Assembly (NCBI GenBank): GCA_020796225.1
Contig: CM036767.1
Span: forward strand, 11,451,427 to 11,515,426
Reading direction: 5' to 3'
DNA length: 64,000 nucleotides
Source of the DNA: Arion vulgaris
Lineage: Eukaryota > Mollusca > Gastropoda > Stylommatophora > Arionidae
The notes under the pieces are model-generated. The model worked only from the letters and a program-made list of their open reading frames with translations, had not been told where the DNA came from and did no database searches. Of the stretch, positions 45,405-56,885 are shown in pieces (within the stretch, counting starts at the first letter, position 1; each line of letters opens with the position of its first letter). Both the position numbers and the translations under genes were made by a program.

Positions 45405-45645
45405 TCTTTGCGTGCGTTCTTTACGACCAATTTTAATCACTCTTTGTGATATGTTTGATCTTTGCCAAGAACGTGTATACGTTGCATATTGGTTTGTTAG
45501 GCCCTAAACGCATAAGACTTCTACACGTTTAGGACACATGCATCCGATTTCAGCCAAAACTCCTAGTCACCTCTTACGACATGCGTGGCAGGTAACAGTG
45601 GTTCTATTCTTTACACCCAAATTTGGGGCCCGGTAACCACTCGGG
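45405..45645 (-). mobile_element. SINE-B copy
   Basis: Full minus-strand element; AGTCAGCCC occurs on both sides as a probable 9-base target duplication. Confidence 0.82.
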
Positions 45646-45689
45646 CCACAGTCAGCCCTATTAACAATCAGATCTGATACCATGTCGTC

Positions 45690-46150
45690 CGATTTGTTGC
45701 CAGAGCCCACAAGAGTAGCAAAGAACAGTAACACTACAACCTACAAGGCATGTCGTAAGAGGCGACTGATGTAGGGCCTAGGGAAGCTACCCTAGTAAAT
45801 AAAAAGCATTGCAGAAATCGCATGTGCTGGCCTACTTGTAGGCGCATAACTGGAACAACGTACAATCGCTATTAGGCTCAGATTACATAACAATCACAAA
45901 GAGTGGTTTAACAAGTGGTTGATATGGAACGCTCTAGCTCGCGTGCCCAGCGTGTTCGTAGAGCGTTGGACTACGGGTGACTAATCCTATGTAAGTGCGG
46001 GTTCAACTCCGTGGACTGGCAGAAAAGCTACAGGTTCCCCAGATTTACAGTGTTCGTGGCACCGAGCCGTAGGGTTACGATGTCCATGACACCGAGCAGA
46101 AAGTGCTTCTGGATCGAAAAAAAAAAAAATATGGAACGCTCGAAGAAGAA
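45690..46150 (+). mobile_element. SINE-A copy split by SINE-D
   Basis: SINE-A runs to GAACGCTC at 45934 and resumes at 46129 for its CGAAGAAGAA tail. Confidence 0.85.
45935..46128 (+). mobile_element. SINE-D copy with target duplication
   Basis: Flanked by ATATGGAACGCTC at 45922-45934 and 46129-46141. Fixes SINE-D at about 195 bases with a poly-A tail. Confidence 0.92.
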
Positions 46151-46369
46151 AATACCACGCTAAAGCATAACTCCAGATGTGGTACCTTTAATAATGGTTT
46201 TTCTTTTCTGAGAAATCTTACAGTTCACTTTCTGTACAAATTTGTGTTCTACTGGATAACATGCATACACTTCAGATGAGTTTATTCTACATACCATTGG
46301 GGGCATAACGGGGTCGAAAGTATTCACGTTCTCTGCGCAAACCATTCAGATCACAAAGGGTCTACAAGG

Positions 46370-47070
46370 TGTGTCTTGAGCCTAGCCCTGCATTCAGCAG
46401 GGTTGGGATCGCCTAGTCTCTCTTAGGAGGGGCGAAAAGTGAAAATTAGTAGCCTGCTGATGACCCTCAGAACACGCGTCAACCCCCACCTCCCAGCGGT
46501 GTAGACCGGGAAACTTTGACCGTGTGGTCAAAGGCTAACGGGGCAATGGCTCGCCTAGGGAGATGGATTCCCCTAGGTCAGTATTCTTTTTAAAAATGTC
46601 CTTGGGGAGTTAACCCGACAAAAAATCTCGGTGGATGTCTGGCCCCCAGACTTGTGATATGAGTGGATTTACCTTGATATCCAAGATCCAGACCCCAGCT
46701 ATGGGCAAATAGCCCCACTGTCTTGTGGAAGCTTCGGGAGAGGCAAAGGCTATGGGGGTAAACCCAAACAGAAAATCAACCTGCTGCCTTGCAGGTCGAC
46801 TGGGACAGCCAAAGGCTGACGGAGAGCGAACCCAGTAAACGCTGGCTAAAACCGGACACATCGCCGAAGAATAAGCACCGGAGCTCCAAATGGCGCTAAA
46901 AATGTGACGTAAACACGCCAATGCTAGGGCTGCATGAATCAGATTTCCACATGAATAGAATTTATGGGGAAAACTGGTACATCGGTCTGAGCGATGATCG
47001 AGAGAGAGAGAGAGAATACTGAAAGAAGAGAGAGAGAGAGAGATTGAGAGAGAGAGAGAGAGAGAGAGAT
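46370..47070 (+). mobile_element. Long body-H repeat
   Basis: Body H at 46768-46990 is preceded here by about 400 bases not seen elsewhere in the window (CCTAGGGAGATGGATTCCCC is a palindromic landmark). It ends in (GA)n to 47068. This may be closer to the source element than the composite SINE copies. Class unknown. Confidence 0.5.
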
Positions 47071-47509
47071 CATAAAGAGCAGTTAATAAGACTGATAAGA
47101 ACAAACACAAACAATCAACAATTACCAAGCACACCTGCATGTCCAGGACTAGTAGACACATGAAAGAACCTGGAGAATGAGATATCTATAAATGTACTCC
47201 ACTCATGAAGATAACTGCTGTTTTTGGACCTATCGAAGCAAGGACTGAATTATTATGAAAAGCATACTTGGACAGACCAGATAATGACTTCACAAATATC
47301 ACGTGATATTAAAAAGGGGAACTAAAAATACACATCGCAAAGGGAAACAAAGCGAGATTTCTTTTTGATCTAAATTATATGTAAACGCCTAAACCTCAAT
47401 TATAAATAGTAAGCTTACAATATGTATTAATTTGTTGTCTAATTTGTTATAAACTTTTCATCAAGTTTGGTTACAAGTCATGTGGTCGTCGATAGGAAAG
47501 TTGGTAACC

Positions 47510-48435
47510 CCCTCACCCGTGTGTTGCCAGGGCTTGCAAGGGGATCATGGAATTATTTTTTTTTTCTGTTCCAGAAGCACTTGAGCTTTTCAGCTCTTCG
47601 GCTCGGTGCCATGGACATCATAACCCTTCGGTTCGGTGTCACGAACACCGTAAATCTGGGGAATCTGTGGATTTTTCTGCCATCCCGCGGAATTGAACCC
47701 GCACACACAGAGGATAGTCACCTGTAGTCCAACGCGCTACGAACACGCTGGGCATACGGGCAGGGATCATGGAATAGAAACACTGCGACCTGCAAGGAAT
47801 GTCGTTTTCTTTTTTTTTTTTTTTTATTCAGAAGCACTTGAGCTTTCAGCTCTTCGGTTCGGCGCCACGAACACCGTAAATAGGGAAAACCTGTTGCTTT
47901 TCTGCCAGCCCGTGCAATTGAACCAGCACTCACAGAGGGCTTTTTTCCGATCCAGAAGCACTTGAGCTTTCAGCCCTTCGGCTCGGTACTATGGACATCG
48001 TAACCCTTCGGTTCAGCGCCACGGACACCGTAAATATGGAGAAACTGAATTTTTCTGTTAGCTCGCGAAATTGAACCCGCACTCACAGAAGTCTTGTCAC
48101 ACCGTCGTCCAACGCGCCTTGAACATGCTGGATAGGCGGGCTAACTGGGGGCTTACGGCATGTCGTAAAAGACGACTGATGTAGGTTTTTCAGATCCAGA
48201 TGCATTGAGCTTTTCAGCTCTTCGGCTCGGTATCATGGACATCGTAACCTTTCGGTTCAGCGCCACGAACACCGTAAATCTGGAGAAACTGTGGCTTTTT
48301 CTGTTAGCTCGCGGAATTGAACCCGCACTCACAGAGGGCTTGTCACACGTCGTCCAACGCGCCTTGAACATGCTGGACAGGCGGGCTAACTGGGGGCTTA
48401 CGGCATGTCGTAAGAGGCGACTGATGTAAGGGGCG
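47510..48435 (-). mobile_element. Nested cluster: four SINE-D copies in one SINE-A head
   Basis: A plus-strand SINE-A head is broken by minus-strand SINE-D at 47560-47765; GGGATCATGGAAT occurs on both sides. A second copy follows at 47803-47943. The third and fourth lie at 47945-48185 and 48188-48430. These last two share flanking ATGTCGTAA-GACGACTGATGT sequence, so they form a tandem duplication of about 243 bases. Confidence 0.8.
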
Positions 48436-48484
48436 GCATTTCGAAGACTTGCATCATACTGAGAAAATATACCACACGGCCCTG
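48428..48484. mobile_element. MITE-2 right-end fragment
   Basis: From GGGGCGGCATTTCGAAGAC to CACACGGCCCTG; left half missing. Confidence 0.8.
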
Positions 48485-48901
48485 GCAAGACTTCACGCAA
48501 AAATCAGTCAAAGTTGTTCTATTAGACGCCATAACTACGCCTGAATTCATAGCGGGCGTAGGAGGAAAAACAATAACAAGTTACATGCTATATGCATTGA
48601 TGTTGTCGATGTCAGTATGTGTGTGTAAACACAGAGAGAAAACACGAGAGCTGTAGGAGCAAAGGTCAATGATAAATGAGTAATAAAAGATAACATAAAC
48701 TATGCACAAATGTGTCCAAGGCTGTGATTGTATGACTGACAATGTCTTAAATGAGGAGCAGATGGAAGCCAGTGAGAAAAACGAAAGAAACAAGCGATTA
48801 GAAAATGTGCCGCGTTGAGTATAGAGTAAATTAGAAAGATCAGCTAATTCGTATTCTATTTCTTCTTCTGCGATCAACTTCTGCTGTGTGACAACTCTAG
48901 C

Positions 48902-49062
48902 AGTGGCGGCTCGTGGTCATTTTTCTTGGTGGGGTCAGACACAAATTTTCGGAAAAATCAAAGTTTTTGGAGTATTTACTATTATTTGTCTAATCCGGGA
49001 AGTTATCCTCCTTTCGATTTTCGGTGGGGCCGGGCCCCACTAGCCCTTAATGACGAGCCGCC
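48902..49062. mobile_element. MITE-1 copy, right end lost
   Basis: Starts CAGTGGCGGCTCGTGG and stops at GACGAGCCGCC, directly joined to SINE-D. Confidence 0.8.
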
Positions 49063-49258
49063 CGTCTGCCCAGCGTGTTCGTAGCGCGTTGGACTACGGG
49101 TGACTATCCCTCTGTGTGTGCGGGTTCAATTCCGCGGGATGGCAGAAAAGTCACAGATTCCCAAGATTTACGGTGTTCGTGGCACCGAACGGTTACGATG
49201 TCCATGGTACCGAACAGAAGAGCTGAAAGCTCAAGTGCTTCTGGATCAGGAAAATACA
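49063..49258 (+). mobile_element. SINE-D copy
   Basis: Plus-strand copy abutting the truncated MITE-1, with one GGCACCGA unit shortened. Confidence 0.82.
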
Positions 49259-49476
49259 ACATTAACTGTTTCCTTCTATCACTGTTAATTTTTTTTAACA
49301 AATTGTCATTTGTTCACAGTGTGTTCTTTACTTTCAAATTGTAACTTTATCTTTTTCATGGGCGTCGACGTAAGTTTTTCCAAGGTGGAACAAAAAGGAG
49401 AACGCAAATTTAATTGGTAGTTTACTATGCGGAAGTCTGCGCAGAATAGAGATACTGAGGTAGTGTGATAGGGTCA

Positions 49477-50325
49477 TAAATAAGGAGCTTATAGAGAGAA
49501 CAAGACAGATTCCAGTGAACCAAAGATTACAAATAAGGAGCTTATGGAGAGAACAAGACAGATTCCAGTGAACCAAAGGTTACAAATAAGGAGCATATGG
49601 AGAGAACAAGACAGATTCCAGTGAACCAAAGGTTACAAATAAGGAGCATATGGAGAGAACAAGACAGATTCAGTGAACCAAAGATTACAAATAAGGAGCA
49701 TATGGAGAGAACAAGACAGATTCCAGAGAACTAAAGGTTACAAATAAGGAGCATATGGAGAGAACAAGACAGATTCCAGTGAACCAAAGATTACAAATAA
49801 CGAGCTTATGGAGAGAACAAGACAGATTCCAGAGAACTAAAGGTTACAAATAAGGAGCATATGGAGAGAACAAGACAGATTCCAGTGAACCAAAGGTTAC
49901 AAATAAGGAGCATATGGAGAGAACAAGACAGATTCAGTGAACCAAAGATTACAAATAAGGAGCATATGGAGAGAACAAGACAGATTCAGTGAACCAAAGG
50001 TTACAAATAAGGAGCTCATAGAGAGAACTAGACAGATTCCAGTGAACCAAAGGTTACAAATAAGGAGCATATGGAGAGAACAAGACAGATTCAGTGAACC
50101 AAAGATTACAAATAAGGAGCATATGGAGAGAACAAGACAGATTCAGTGAACCAAAGGTTACAAATAAGGAGCTCATAGAGAGAACAAGACAGATTCCAGT
50201 GAACCAAAGGTTACAAATAAGGAGCATATGGAGAGAACAAGACAGATTCCAGTGAACCAAAGGTTACAAATAAGGAGCATATGGAGAGAACAAGACAGAT
50301 TCCAGTGAACCAAAGGTTACAAATA
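49477..50325 (+). repeat. 53-bp minisatellite made from LINE coding sequence (about 16 units)
   Basis: Unit contains AAATAAGGAGCATATGGAGA, GAACAAGACAGATTCCAGTG and AACCAAAGGTTAC; some units lose one C. The last unit reads ELMERTRQIPVNQRLQIIR and continues in the same frame into RWISHILRK of the LINE tail. The unit is therefore the segment that normally precedes the W-I-G-H motif. Confidence 0.92.
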
Positions 50326-50560
50326 ATACGCTGACGCTGGATATCACACATCTTGAGAAAATCCGAGGGGAATATGAAAAGAAGGGTCTTGTCCTGGAAC
50401 CTACAGGTAACGTGAAAAAGAGTGAGGCCTAGAAATACACGGAGAAGAGATTGGGGGCATAGATTAACAATATACAGAAAAGCTGGAGGAAACTGCAGGA
50501 GATAGTTCAAGATAGGAAGACTTGGCATGAGTTGGTTGAGAACCATAACCCCAATCTGGG
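50326..50560 (+). mobile_element. LINE 3' fragment after the 53-bp array
   Basis: RWISHILRKSEGNMKRRVLS, then KRVRPRNTRRRDW. Contains stops. (GA)n follows at 50575-50630. Confidence 0.8.
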
Positions 50561-50949
50561 TTTAAATGCATGTGCGAGAGAGCGAGAAAGAGAGAGCGAG
50601 AGAGAGAGAGAGAGGGAGAGATAGCGAGAGAGTTATTACTTGAAAATGGAGAAGACCAGATTCGCATAAAGCTGTTTTATCGAAAATCCATTTTCTAGGA
50701 GGCGGTACTTGTCACTTTATGCATGGACGTCAATCATCTTTCTTTCCCATTAAAAAAACAAAACAACATGATCTTTCATATGTTTATAATATTTGTCTGC
50801 ATGTACTGTAACCCGGATACGTATCCATGTAAACAAATACAGACTGTACATAAACTTTATAACTTAACAACTTTGAAGATAGCGTTGCATCGTCTGCACA
50901 TTACTATATTATTATTCATACTTTGATTCCACACTCCAACTAGATATAT

Positions 50950-51080
50950 ATGTATATGCCTCTGTGTGGTTTCCGAGATAGCGAAGAATGGAATCACTGT
51001 TTTGTCTCAATGTTTGTCGTAAAACTCCACTAAGAGGGTAGATGGTGGGCCAGCGACCCCAAACTTAAAAAAAGTAAACA
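50950..51080 (+). mobile_element. SINE-C fragment
   Basis: Relative of 10965-11099 with CCTCTGTGTGGTTTCCGAG head and a degraded GTCGTAA box. Confidence 0.5.
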
Positions 51081-51212
51081 GCGACAGAAACAGTCTTCCT
51101 TTATGGATCTGAGACTTGGAAAGCAAATGGGATAGTGGAAGATGTGTTGGGAGGTTTCCAGGGTTGACTTATTGGTTGGGGGATAGTGCTTGGGTGTTTC
51201 GAACATTGGGAT

Positions 51213-51555
51213 TGCGCACGAGTGGTTACCGGTGCCCAAATTGGGGTGTAAAGAATATAACCATTGTTACCTGCCACGCATGTCGTAAGAGGCGGCTAAG
51301 GAGGTGGGGCTAGCTACCCCACACCGTAAAAACACTAGATGGCTACAGAACGGAGAGTGAACCGAGTAAACGCTGGCTGAAACCGGACACATCGCCGAAG
51401 GATAAGCACCAGAGCTTCAAAGGGCGCTCAAGATGTGACGTCAAACACACGTACCAATGCTAAGGCTGCATGAATCAGATTTCCACATGAATAGAATTTG
51501 TGGGGAGATCTGGTACATCGGTCTGGGTGGTGATCGCGAGAGAGAGAGAGAACAT
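51213..51555 (+). mobile_element. SINE-B head / SINE-C linker / body H composite
   Basis: CACGAGTGGTTACCGG head, then CTACCCCACACCGTAAAAAC as in SINE-C, then body H and (GA)n. It shows modules of three families in one element. Confidence 0.72.
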
Positions 51556-51757
51556 TGGGATTGACCAGAGCGTGCTTGGGTGTTTCGAACATTGGGATTG
51601 ACCAGAGCCAACTATAAACTTATAGACATTTGGACTCAGGTAAGAATTATGGGAAATCAGACCACAACTACACCACGTGATCTCGCATTCCAGTATTGGT
51701 GTATATAGACGTAGTGTATATTGAAGATTGAACAGTACAACAGGTAAATGAGTAGGC

Positions 51758-52013
51758 TTCTTCTTCTTCTTTGTGTTCGTTCTTTACGATCAATTTTAAT
51801 CACTCTTTGTGATATGTTTGATCTTTGCCAAGAACGTTGTATACGTTGCACGTTGGTTTGGTAGGCCCCTAAACGCATAGACTTCTACACATTTAGGACA
51901 CATGCATTCGATTTCAGCCAAACCTCCTTAGTCGCCTCTTACGACATGCGTGGCAGGTAACAGTGGCTCTTTTCTTTACACCCCAAATTTGGGCCCTGGT
52001 AACCACTCGGGCG
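51758..52013 (-). mobile_element. SINE-B copy with target duplication
   Basis: Flanked by AATGAGTAGGC at 51747-51757 and 52014-52024. Confidence 0.9.
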
Positions 52014-52139
52014 AATGAGTAGGCACATCAATCAACATCAAACTGATATGGTCAGTCGCTGTATGCTATTGAAGATATTGCGAATGAGATCTGAGCATCC
52101 ATGGACATGTCCGGAGTGCAGGAAGATATTGCAAACTGA

Positions 52140-52206
52140 AACAAACCACCAATAGGGGTTTAACAAGTGGTAGATAAGGAACATTCGAAGAAGAAGAAGA
52201 AGAAGT
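52140..52206 (+). mobile_element. SINE-A 3' end
   Basis: Only the AACAAGTGGTAGATAAGGAA core and (GAA)n tail. Confidence 0.6.
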
Positions 52207-52419
52207 AAACATACTGTTGTGAATTGTTAAATTACGCCAATAATTTTGTGTAAGATAGATAGATATATATTAATTTTTTTATTTTTTTTTAATGGAATAA
52301 AACTGATTGTAAAACAAAGCAGAAACTAAGATTATGCATATTCCCAGCAACAATGTATTAACGTGAAATTTGAACATTTAACAAGACGGTTAAGTGTATA
52401 TGTACTTTTGAATATAAGC

Positions 52420-52705
52420 GAACCTCTGAAGTCAGAGAAGGCACATCTGTATGGCAGGGGACACTGATAATAGGGAAAGCAGGCCTTCCTTCACGCAAGA
52501 ATCAGTCATAAACGCCCTGACTATGCCTAATTTCATAGCATCGAACGCAAGAAGAATATAAATGTTACAGAAGATTCCTCCGTATGTCATGGACAGATAA
52601 GAGAACAAATAGATATATCCAGAGATAAATTTTAAAGAACTGATTTTCAATGAAAACACAAGGGGCTGATTCTACAAATAAGAAAATGGAAGTATTTTGG
52701 ACATA
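52420..52705 (+). mobile_element. SINE-K-like body followed by LINE fragment
   Basis: 52420-52545 resembles the SINE-K 3' body. 52555-52705 is a degraded relative of the LINE at 15640-16035 (RRFLRMSWTDK-like). Confidence 0.5.
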
Positions 52706-53267
52706 TTCTCCTTCTTCTGCGTTCTCACTAGATTGGGATTTCGGATTCTCTAATAAAGGCAGCCTTCTGCCTCAGATTATCAGCCACGCCATACAGTTTG
52801 TCTTGGACGCTGGTGTAAGTAGGCTAGCAAAAGCTCATGGTTGGACGAACACGGATTACCAGATGGGTACATAATATTAAACATATCAAGCATGATATTA
52901 TTTAGAAAACGATCTTGGGAAATGTTTATTCCCATTTTGAATAATGTTTTGAATTTACTGAATAGTATATTGTAGTCTATCAGCCATGCGGAAGTAGAAC
53001 AGATCTGGCATTGAAAGATAAGATATATAGCATTCTGAACTGAATGTTGTACATAGTGTTGTAAATGTAGAATACATATTTACGTTTACAAAAGGCTTGT
53101 AGAATACGAAGGGTGAAAACGATTATTGAAGAGTGCAGTTTTAAATAAATCAGAGAAGATATGGTCTGAACATACGAGGAAGACTCTTCTGTGATAGATG
53201 GCTCCATCGCAGAACAAAATGTGTGATTGGGAGGGGGTGAGGGTTAGAGACGAAGTCATTCTTCTTC

Positions 53268-53350
53268 TTCATCTTCTGTTTCTTCTTCTTTTTCTTCTTC
53301 TTCTTTTTCTTCTTTTTCTTCTTCTTTTTCTTCTTTTTCTTCTTCTTCTT
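53268..53350 (+). repeat. (TTC)n microsatellite
   Basis: About 27 TTC/TTT units; simple sequence. Confidence 0.9.
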
Positions 53351-53395
53351 CACTCATCAAAAATAATATCTAGCTAATAACTTCTTACACAATAT

Positions 53396-53600
53396 CGATT
53401 GATTGATTGATTGATCGATTGATTGATTGATTGATCGATCGATTGATTGATTGATTGATTGATTGATAGGATCATCATCATTGTCCTTCAGTGAGTAACC
53501 ATATGTGCTCTGATCTCTTTCTTACACGGCAATATATCAGCAGCAGTGCGTGATAGCACCGGCATGGGTTTCCGATGTAATTTTAAATGGTGAAAGACCA
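53396..53600 (-). mobile_element. SINE-N 3' part with (TTGA)n tail
   Basis: Expanded tail of about 18 four-base units, followed by the body segment GAGTAACCATATGTGCTCTG. The head is missing. Confidence 0.72.
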
Positions 53601-53754
53601 CTACTGCCTTGTAGTTCGATTGGAGACAATCAAAGGCTAGCGGAGCAAATCGTACATAAAACTGGACGGCAGGCAAACCAAGTAGTTCAAAAAAAGACGG
53701 GTAACCTGGGCAGATAACGCTCAACATCCCGGGAGGGAAGGTTGTCTAAGGGTA

Positions 53755-54050
53755 GCTACCCTAAAAGAAAATAACAACCTGCTGCCTTGAAGGTCGACTG
53801 GGGATAGCTAAATGTTGACGGAGAGCGAACCCAGTAAACGCCAGCTAAAACTGGACACATCGTCGAAGGATAAGCACCAGAGCTCCAAATGGCACTGAAG
53901 ATGTGATGAAACCCACCCATGCTAAGGTTGCATGAATCAGGTTTCCACATGAATGAGATTTATGGGAAAATCTGGTATATCAGGCTAAGAATGATCGCGA
54001 GAGAGAGAGAGTGAGAGAGAGCGAAAGAAAGAGAGAGAGAGAGAGATGGT
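53755..54050 (+). mobile_element. Body-H repeat with (GA)n tail
   Basis: AACCTGCTGCCTTGAAGGTCG to ATGAGATTTATGGG, then GA-rich. No SINE-B head. Confidence 0.7.
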
Positions 54051-54130
54051 GAAAGTATTTTTATGAATTTTTTTTCTAATGAATTTTGCCCGTATCAGCA
54101 AGACTATATGGGCACCATCATCCAATAGTC

Positions 54131-54780
54131 TTAGTCTTTCCTCTTGGGCCTGTGGGCGGCGCATAGGGCAGAGGTCATAGCTCTCCATGTCTCGCGGTTC
54201 GTTGCTATTTGTTTTAAGTCTTTAATGTTTACTAGGCCCATCGTTGAGCCTTCTCTGGTGATGGTTCTACGCAGAGTCTCTCTTGGTCTTCCTCGTTTTC
54301 TTTTCCCCTCTGGTGTCCATATGAGGGATTGGTAAGGGAGTCTTCTCTCATCCATTCTAAGTGTGTGGCGGATGTAGTTCCAGCGGCGCTTTCTTATAAA
54401 ATTTGATACATTTTCTTGCTTGGTCTCTTGTCTTATTTGTGTATTAGGTCTGAAATCTGACCAATTGAGGTTCAGTATTCTTCTAAGACATTTATTCTCA
54501 AAGTTATCTAATTTTCTTTCTAGAGCTTTTGTTGCTTTCCAACTCTCGCATCTATAAGTTAATACTGGAATCACACAAGAGTTAAAGATCTTTAATTTTA
54601 AGTGCTTGCTGAGTGAATTGGACTTCCATATATTTGACAATTTGTTAAAAGCACTTGATGCCAATGCGATTCTGTATGGAATTTCTGGCGCTGTATCCCC
54701 TGTAGATGTCATCATACTCCCTAGGTATATAAAACTTTTGACTTTTTCAAGAGTGTAGTTTTTTAGTTGGATATTGGATC
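54131..54780 (-). mobile_element. LINE RT C-terminal region, 194-codon open frame
   Basis: ALASSAFNKLSNIW, IPVLTYRCESWKATKALERK, CLRRILNLNWSDF, KRRWNYIRHTLRMDE, LIWTPEGKRKRGRPRETLRR and WRAMTSALCAAHRP. Uninterrupted; a 5'-truncated copy with an apparently complete C-terminus. A relative is at 61020-61205. Confidence 0.87.
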
Positions 54781-54989
54781 ATCCAATAGATACGATAGAA
54801 ATGGATCGGGCATGGGATGTGCATGGGGATTAACTCTGTCATCCACTAAGGTGGACACAAGAGGGTAAATGAAAACGTGGGAGACTCAACAATACACAGA
54901 GTTGTACACGGACGCAACGGACTAACTTTCTCTGAGCAAACCACTCAGATCACAGCAAGTGATTAATTTGATTGATAAGAACGAACGCA

Positions 54990-55110
54990 AACAACAACAA
55001 TAAACTTGATCATGACAAACCACAGAACATATCCTGCAAGATTATCCCCTCTATGTCATCCATAGAAATGGATGCTGGCTCTACGACATATATTACATTC
55101 AAAACTACCA
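54990..55110 (+). mobile_element. LINE ORF2 terminal segment leading into the 79-bp array
   Basis: Reads TTEHILQDYPLYVIHRNGCW and continues into the first array unit. Confidence 0.7.
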
Positions 55111-55660
55111 TGACACCAGAGATTAGCTCTAGACAACAGTCAACTTCATCATAAGAACGCGTTTGACGGTGTAATCATCAAAACTACATGGCACCAGAGA
55201 TGAGCTCCAGACAACAGTCAACTTCATCATAAGAACGTGTTTGACGGTATAATCATCAAAACTACCATGACACCAGAGATTAGCTCCAGACAACAGTCAA
55301 CTTCATCATAAGAACGCGTTTGACGGTGTAATCATCAAAACTACAATGACACCAGAGATGAGCTCCAGACAACAGTCAACTTCATCATAAGAACGCGTTT
55401 GACGGTGTAATCATCAAAACTACAATGACACCAGAGATTAGCTCTAGACAACAGTCAACTTCATCATAAGAACGCGTTTGACGGTATAATCATCAAAACT
55501 ACATGACACCAGAGATGAGCTCCAGACAACAGTGGACTTCATCATAAGAACGCGTCTGACGGTGTAATCATCAAAACTACATGACACCAGAGATGACCTC
55601 CAGACAACAGTCGACTTCATCATAAGAACGCGTCTACCGGTAAAATCATCAAAATAGCGA
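55085..55660 (+). repeat. 78/79-bp minisatellite made from a LINE C-terminus (about 7 units)
   Basis: Each unit codes a DELQTTVNFIIRTRLTV-like stretch followed by a stop. This is the normal end of LINE ORF2 proteins of the type at 37975-38165 (DLKHTALFITHTGI). Units differ by ACATG/ACAATG and GAT-TAG/GAT-GAG. Confidence 0.9.
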
Positions 55661-55664
55661 TCGC

Positions 55665-56425
55665 AAAGAAGACGATGCAAAGAGGAGAGCAATGTGACAC
55701 GAACAAAATTGATATAACAGAAACGCAAATGGAATAATAGAAAAACAATTGATGGACAGCTTATCATCAGGCCACTGAAGCAGTAAACACAAGGCCATGA
55801 TAATCAACACTAGGCACATCAAGTTGTGGACGCTCAGAACCACTGACACCAGCCAATATGACATGCAAAGATGGAACATTTTTAAAAGACAATGGAAAAA
55901 ATCACATGAATTCATGAGTTAGGACATGTGATTGCTAATGAGAAATTTTTTTCCACATTTCTGTGCAGAAAATCAATTTATCTTCACGCAAGAAGGGATG
56001 CATGTTTTCACATCAAAACTTTAGAAAATAAAAATGAGGCAAGTCGGTTAGATATGCAGAAAATGATTACATTTAGAGAGAGCAATAAAGAATAGATTGT
56101 TCTCAAATCATCGACTTTCTTTCGCTACACTAAAGCTGGAACGTGGAAACATATTCAAGATGGCGTCTGAACGAAGATGCGAACTGAAAAGCTGCTTTTT
56201 GGATGGAGAGTATCGTTGCATTATTTTTAATCAACAAATAAACAGGGTACAGGTATTAAGAGCTTCCGAAAAAACAAATAGACAAACACGGGACTCGAAC
56301 CCTTATCCTAGTCCTTACGACACCAATCGCCTAGCCTAGCAATACAAGCGTTTTTACGAACACAACCAATGAGCCATTCTGCTCGTTCTAAGAAATGAGA
56401 AGCATTATATGCAACAAGTCTTGTC
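55665..56425. other. Unassigned stretch
   Basis: Several short ORFs on both strands but no motif I recognise. 56285-56345 holds a degraded tRNA-like GGGACTCGAACCC. Confidence 0.3.
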
Positions 56426-56429
56426 AATT

Positions 56430-56885
56430 GAGGTCAGAATGAGAGTTATTCAGTGTTACATACAGCCAATACTTACATATATATGCGAGTCATGGACAGT
56501 AAACAAACAGATAGAAATATCTCTAGAGGCCACAGAGATGTGGTTTTACAGAAGAACGATGAGAATCCCATAGACTGCTAAATAAGGAATGTGGAGGTGT
56601 TGAATGAGGCCAAAACACAGACAAAAACTATTATCAATATACGAAAGAGACAATTATCATTTTTCGGACATGTGATGAGAAGGGGAGACTTAGAACCCAT
56701 TTGTGAAAACCAGTAAAATCGAGGGAAGATGAGACAGGGATAGACATAGAAAGAAAATTGTAGACAGCCTAACTTCATGGCACGGAAGAGCGTCAACATA
56801 TGAGATGATAGCAAACACCAGGTACATATATTTGTGGAGATGCATGATCGCCTACGCCAGCCTGCTCGGCACCTAATGATGATGT
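56430..56885 (+). mobile_element. LINE 3' fragment
   Basis: Same family as 38954-39645: RVIQCYIQPILTYICESWTV, MWFYRRTMRIP, FFGHVMRRGDLEPI and WRCMIAYASLLGT, broken by frameshifts. Confidence 0.8.

Noticed and set aside
46610..47161. 183-codon open frame on the minus strand
   Set aside because: Composed of body-H repeat and (CT)n simple sequence; low-complexity Ser/Leu runs, no family motif.
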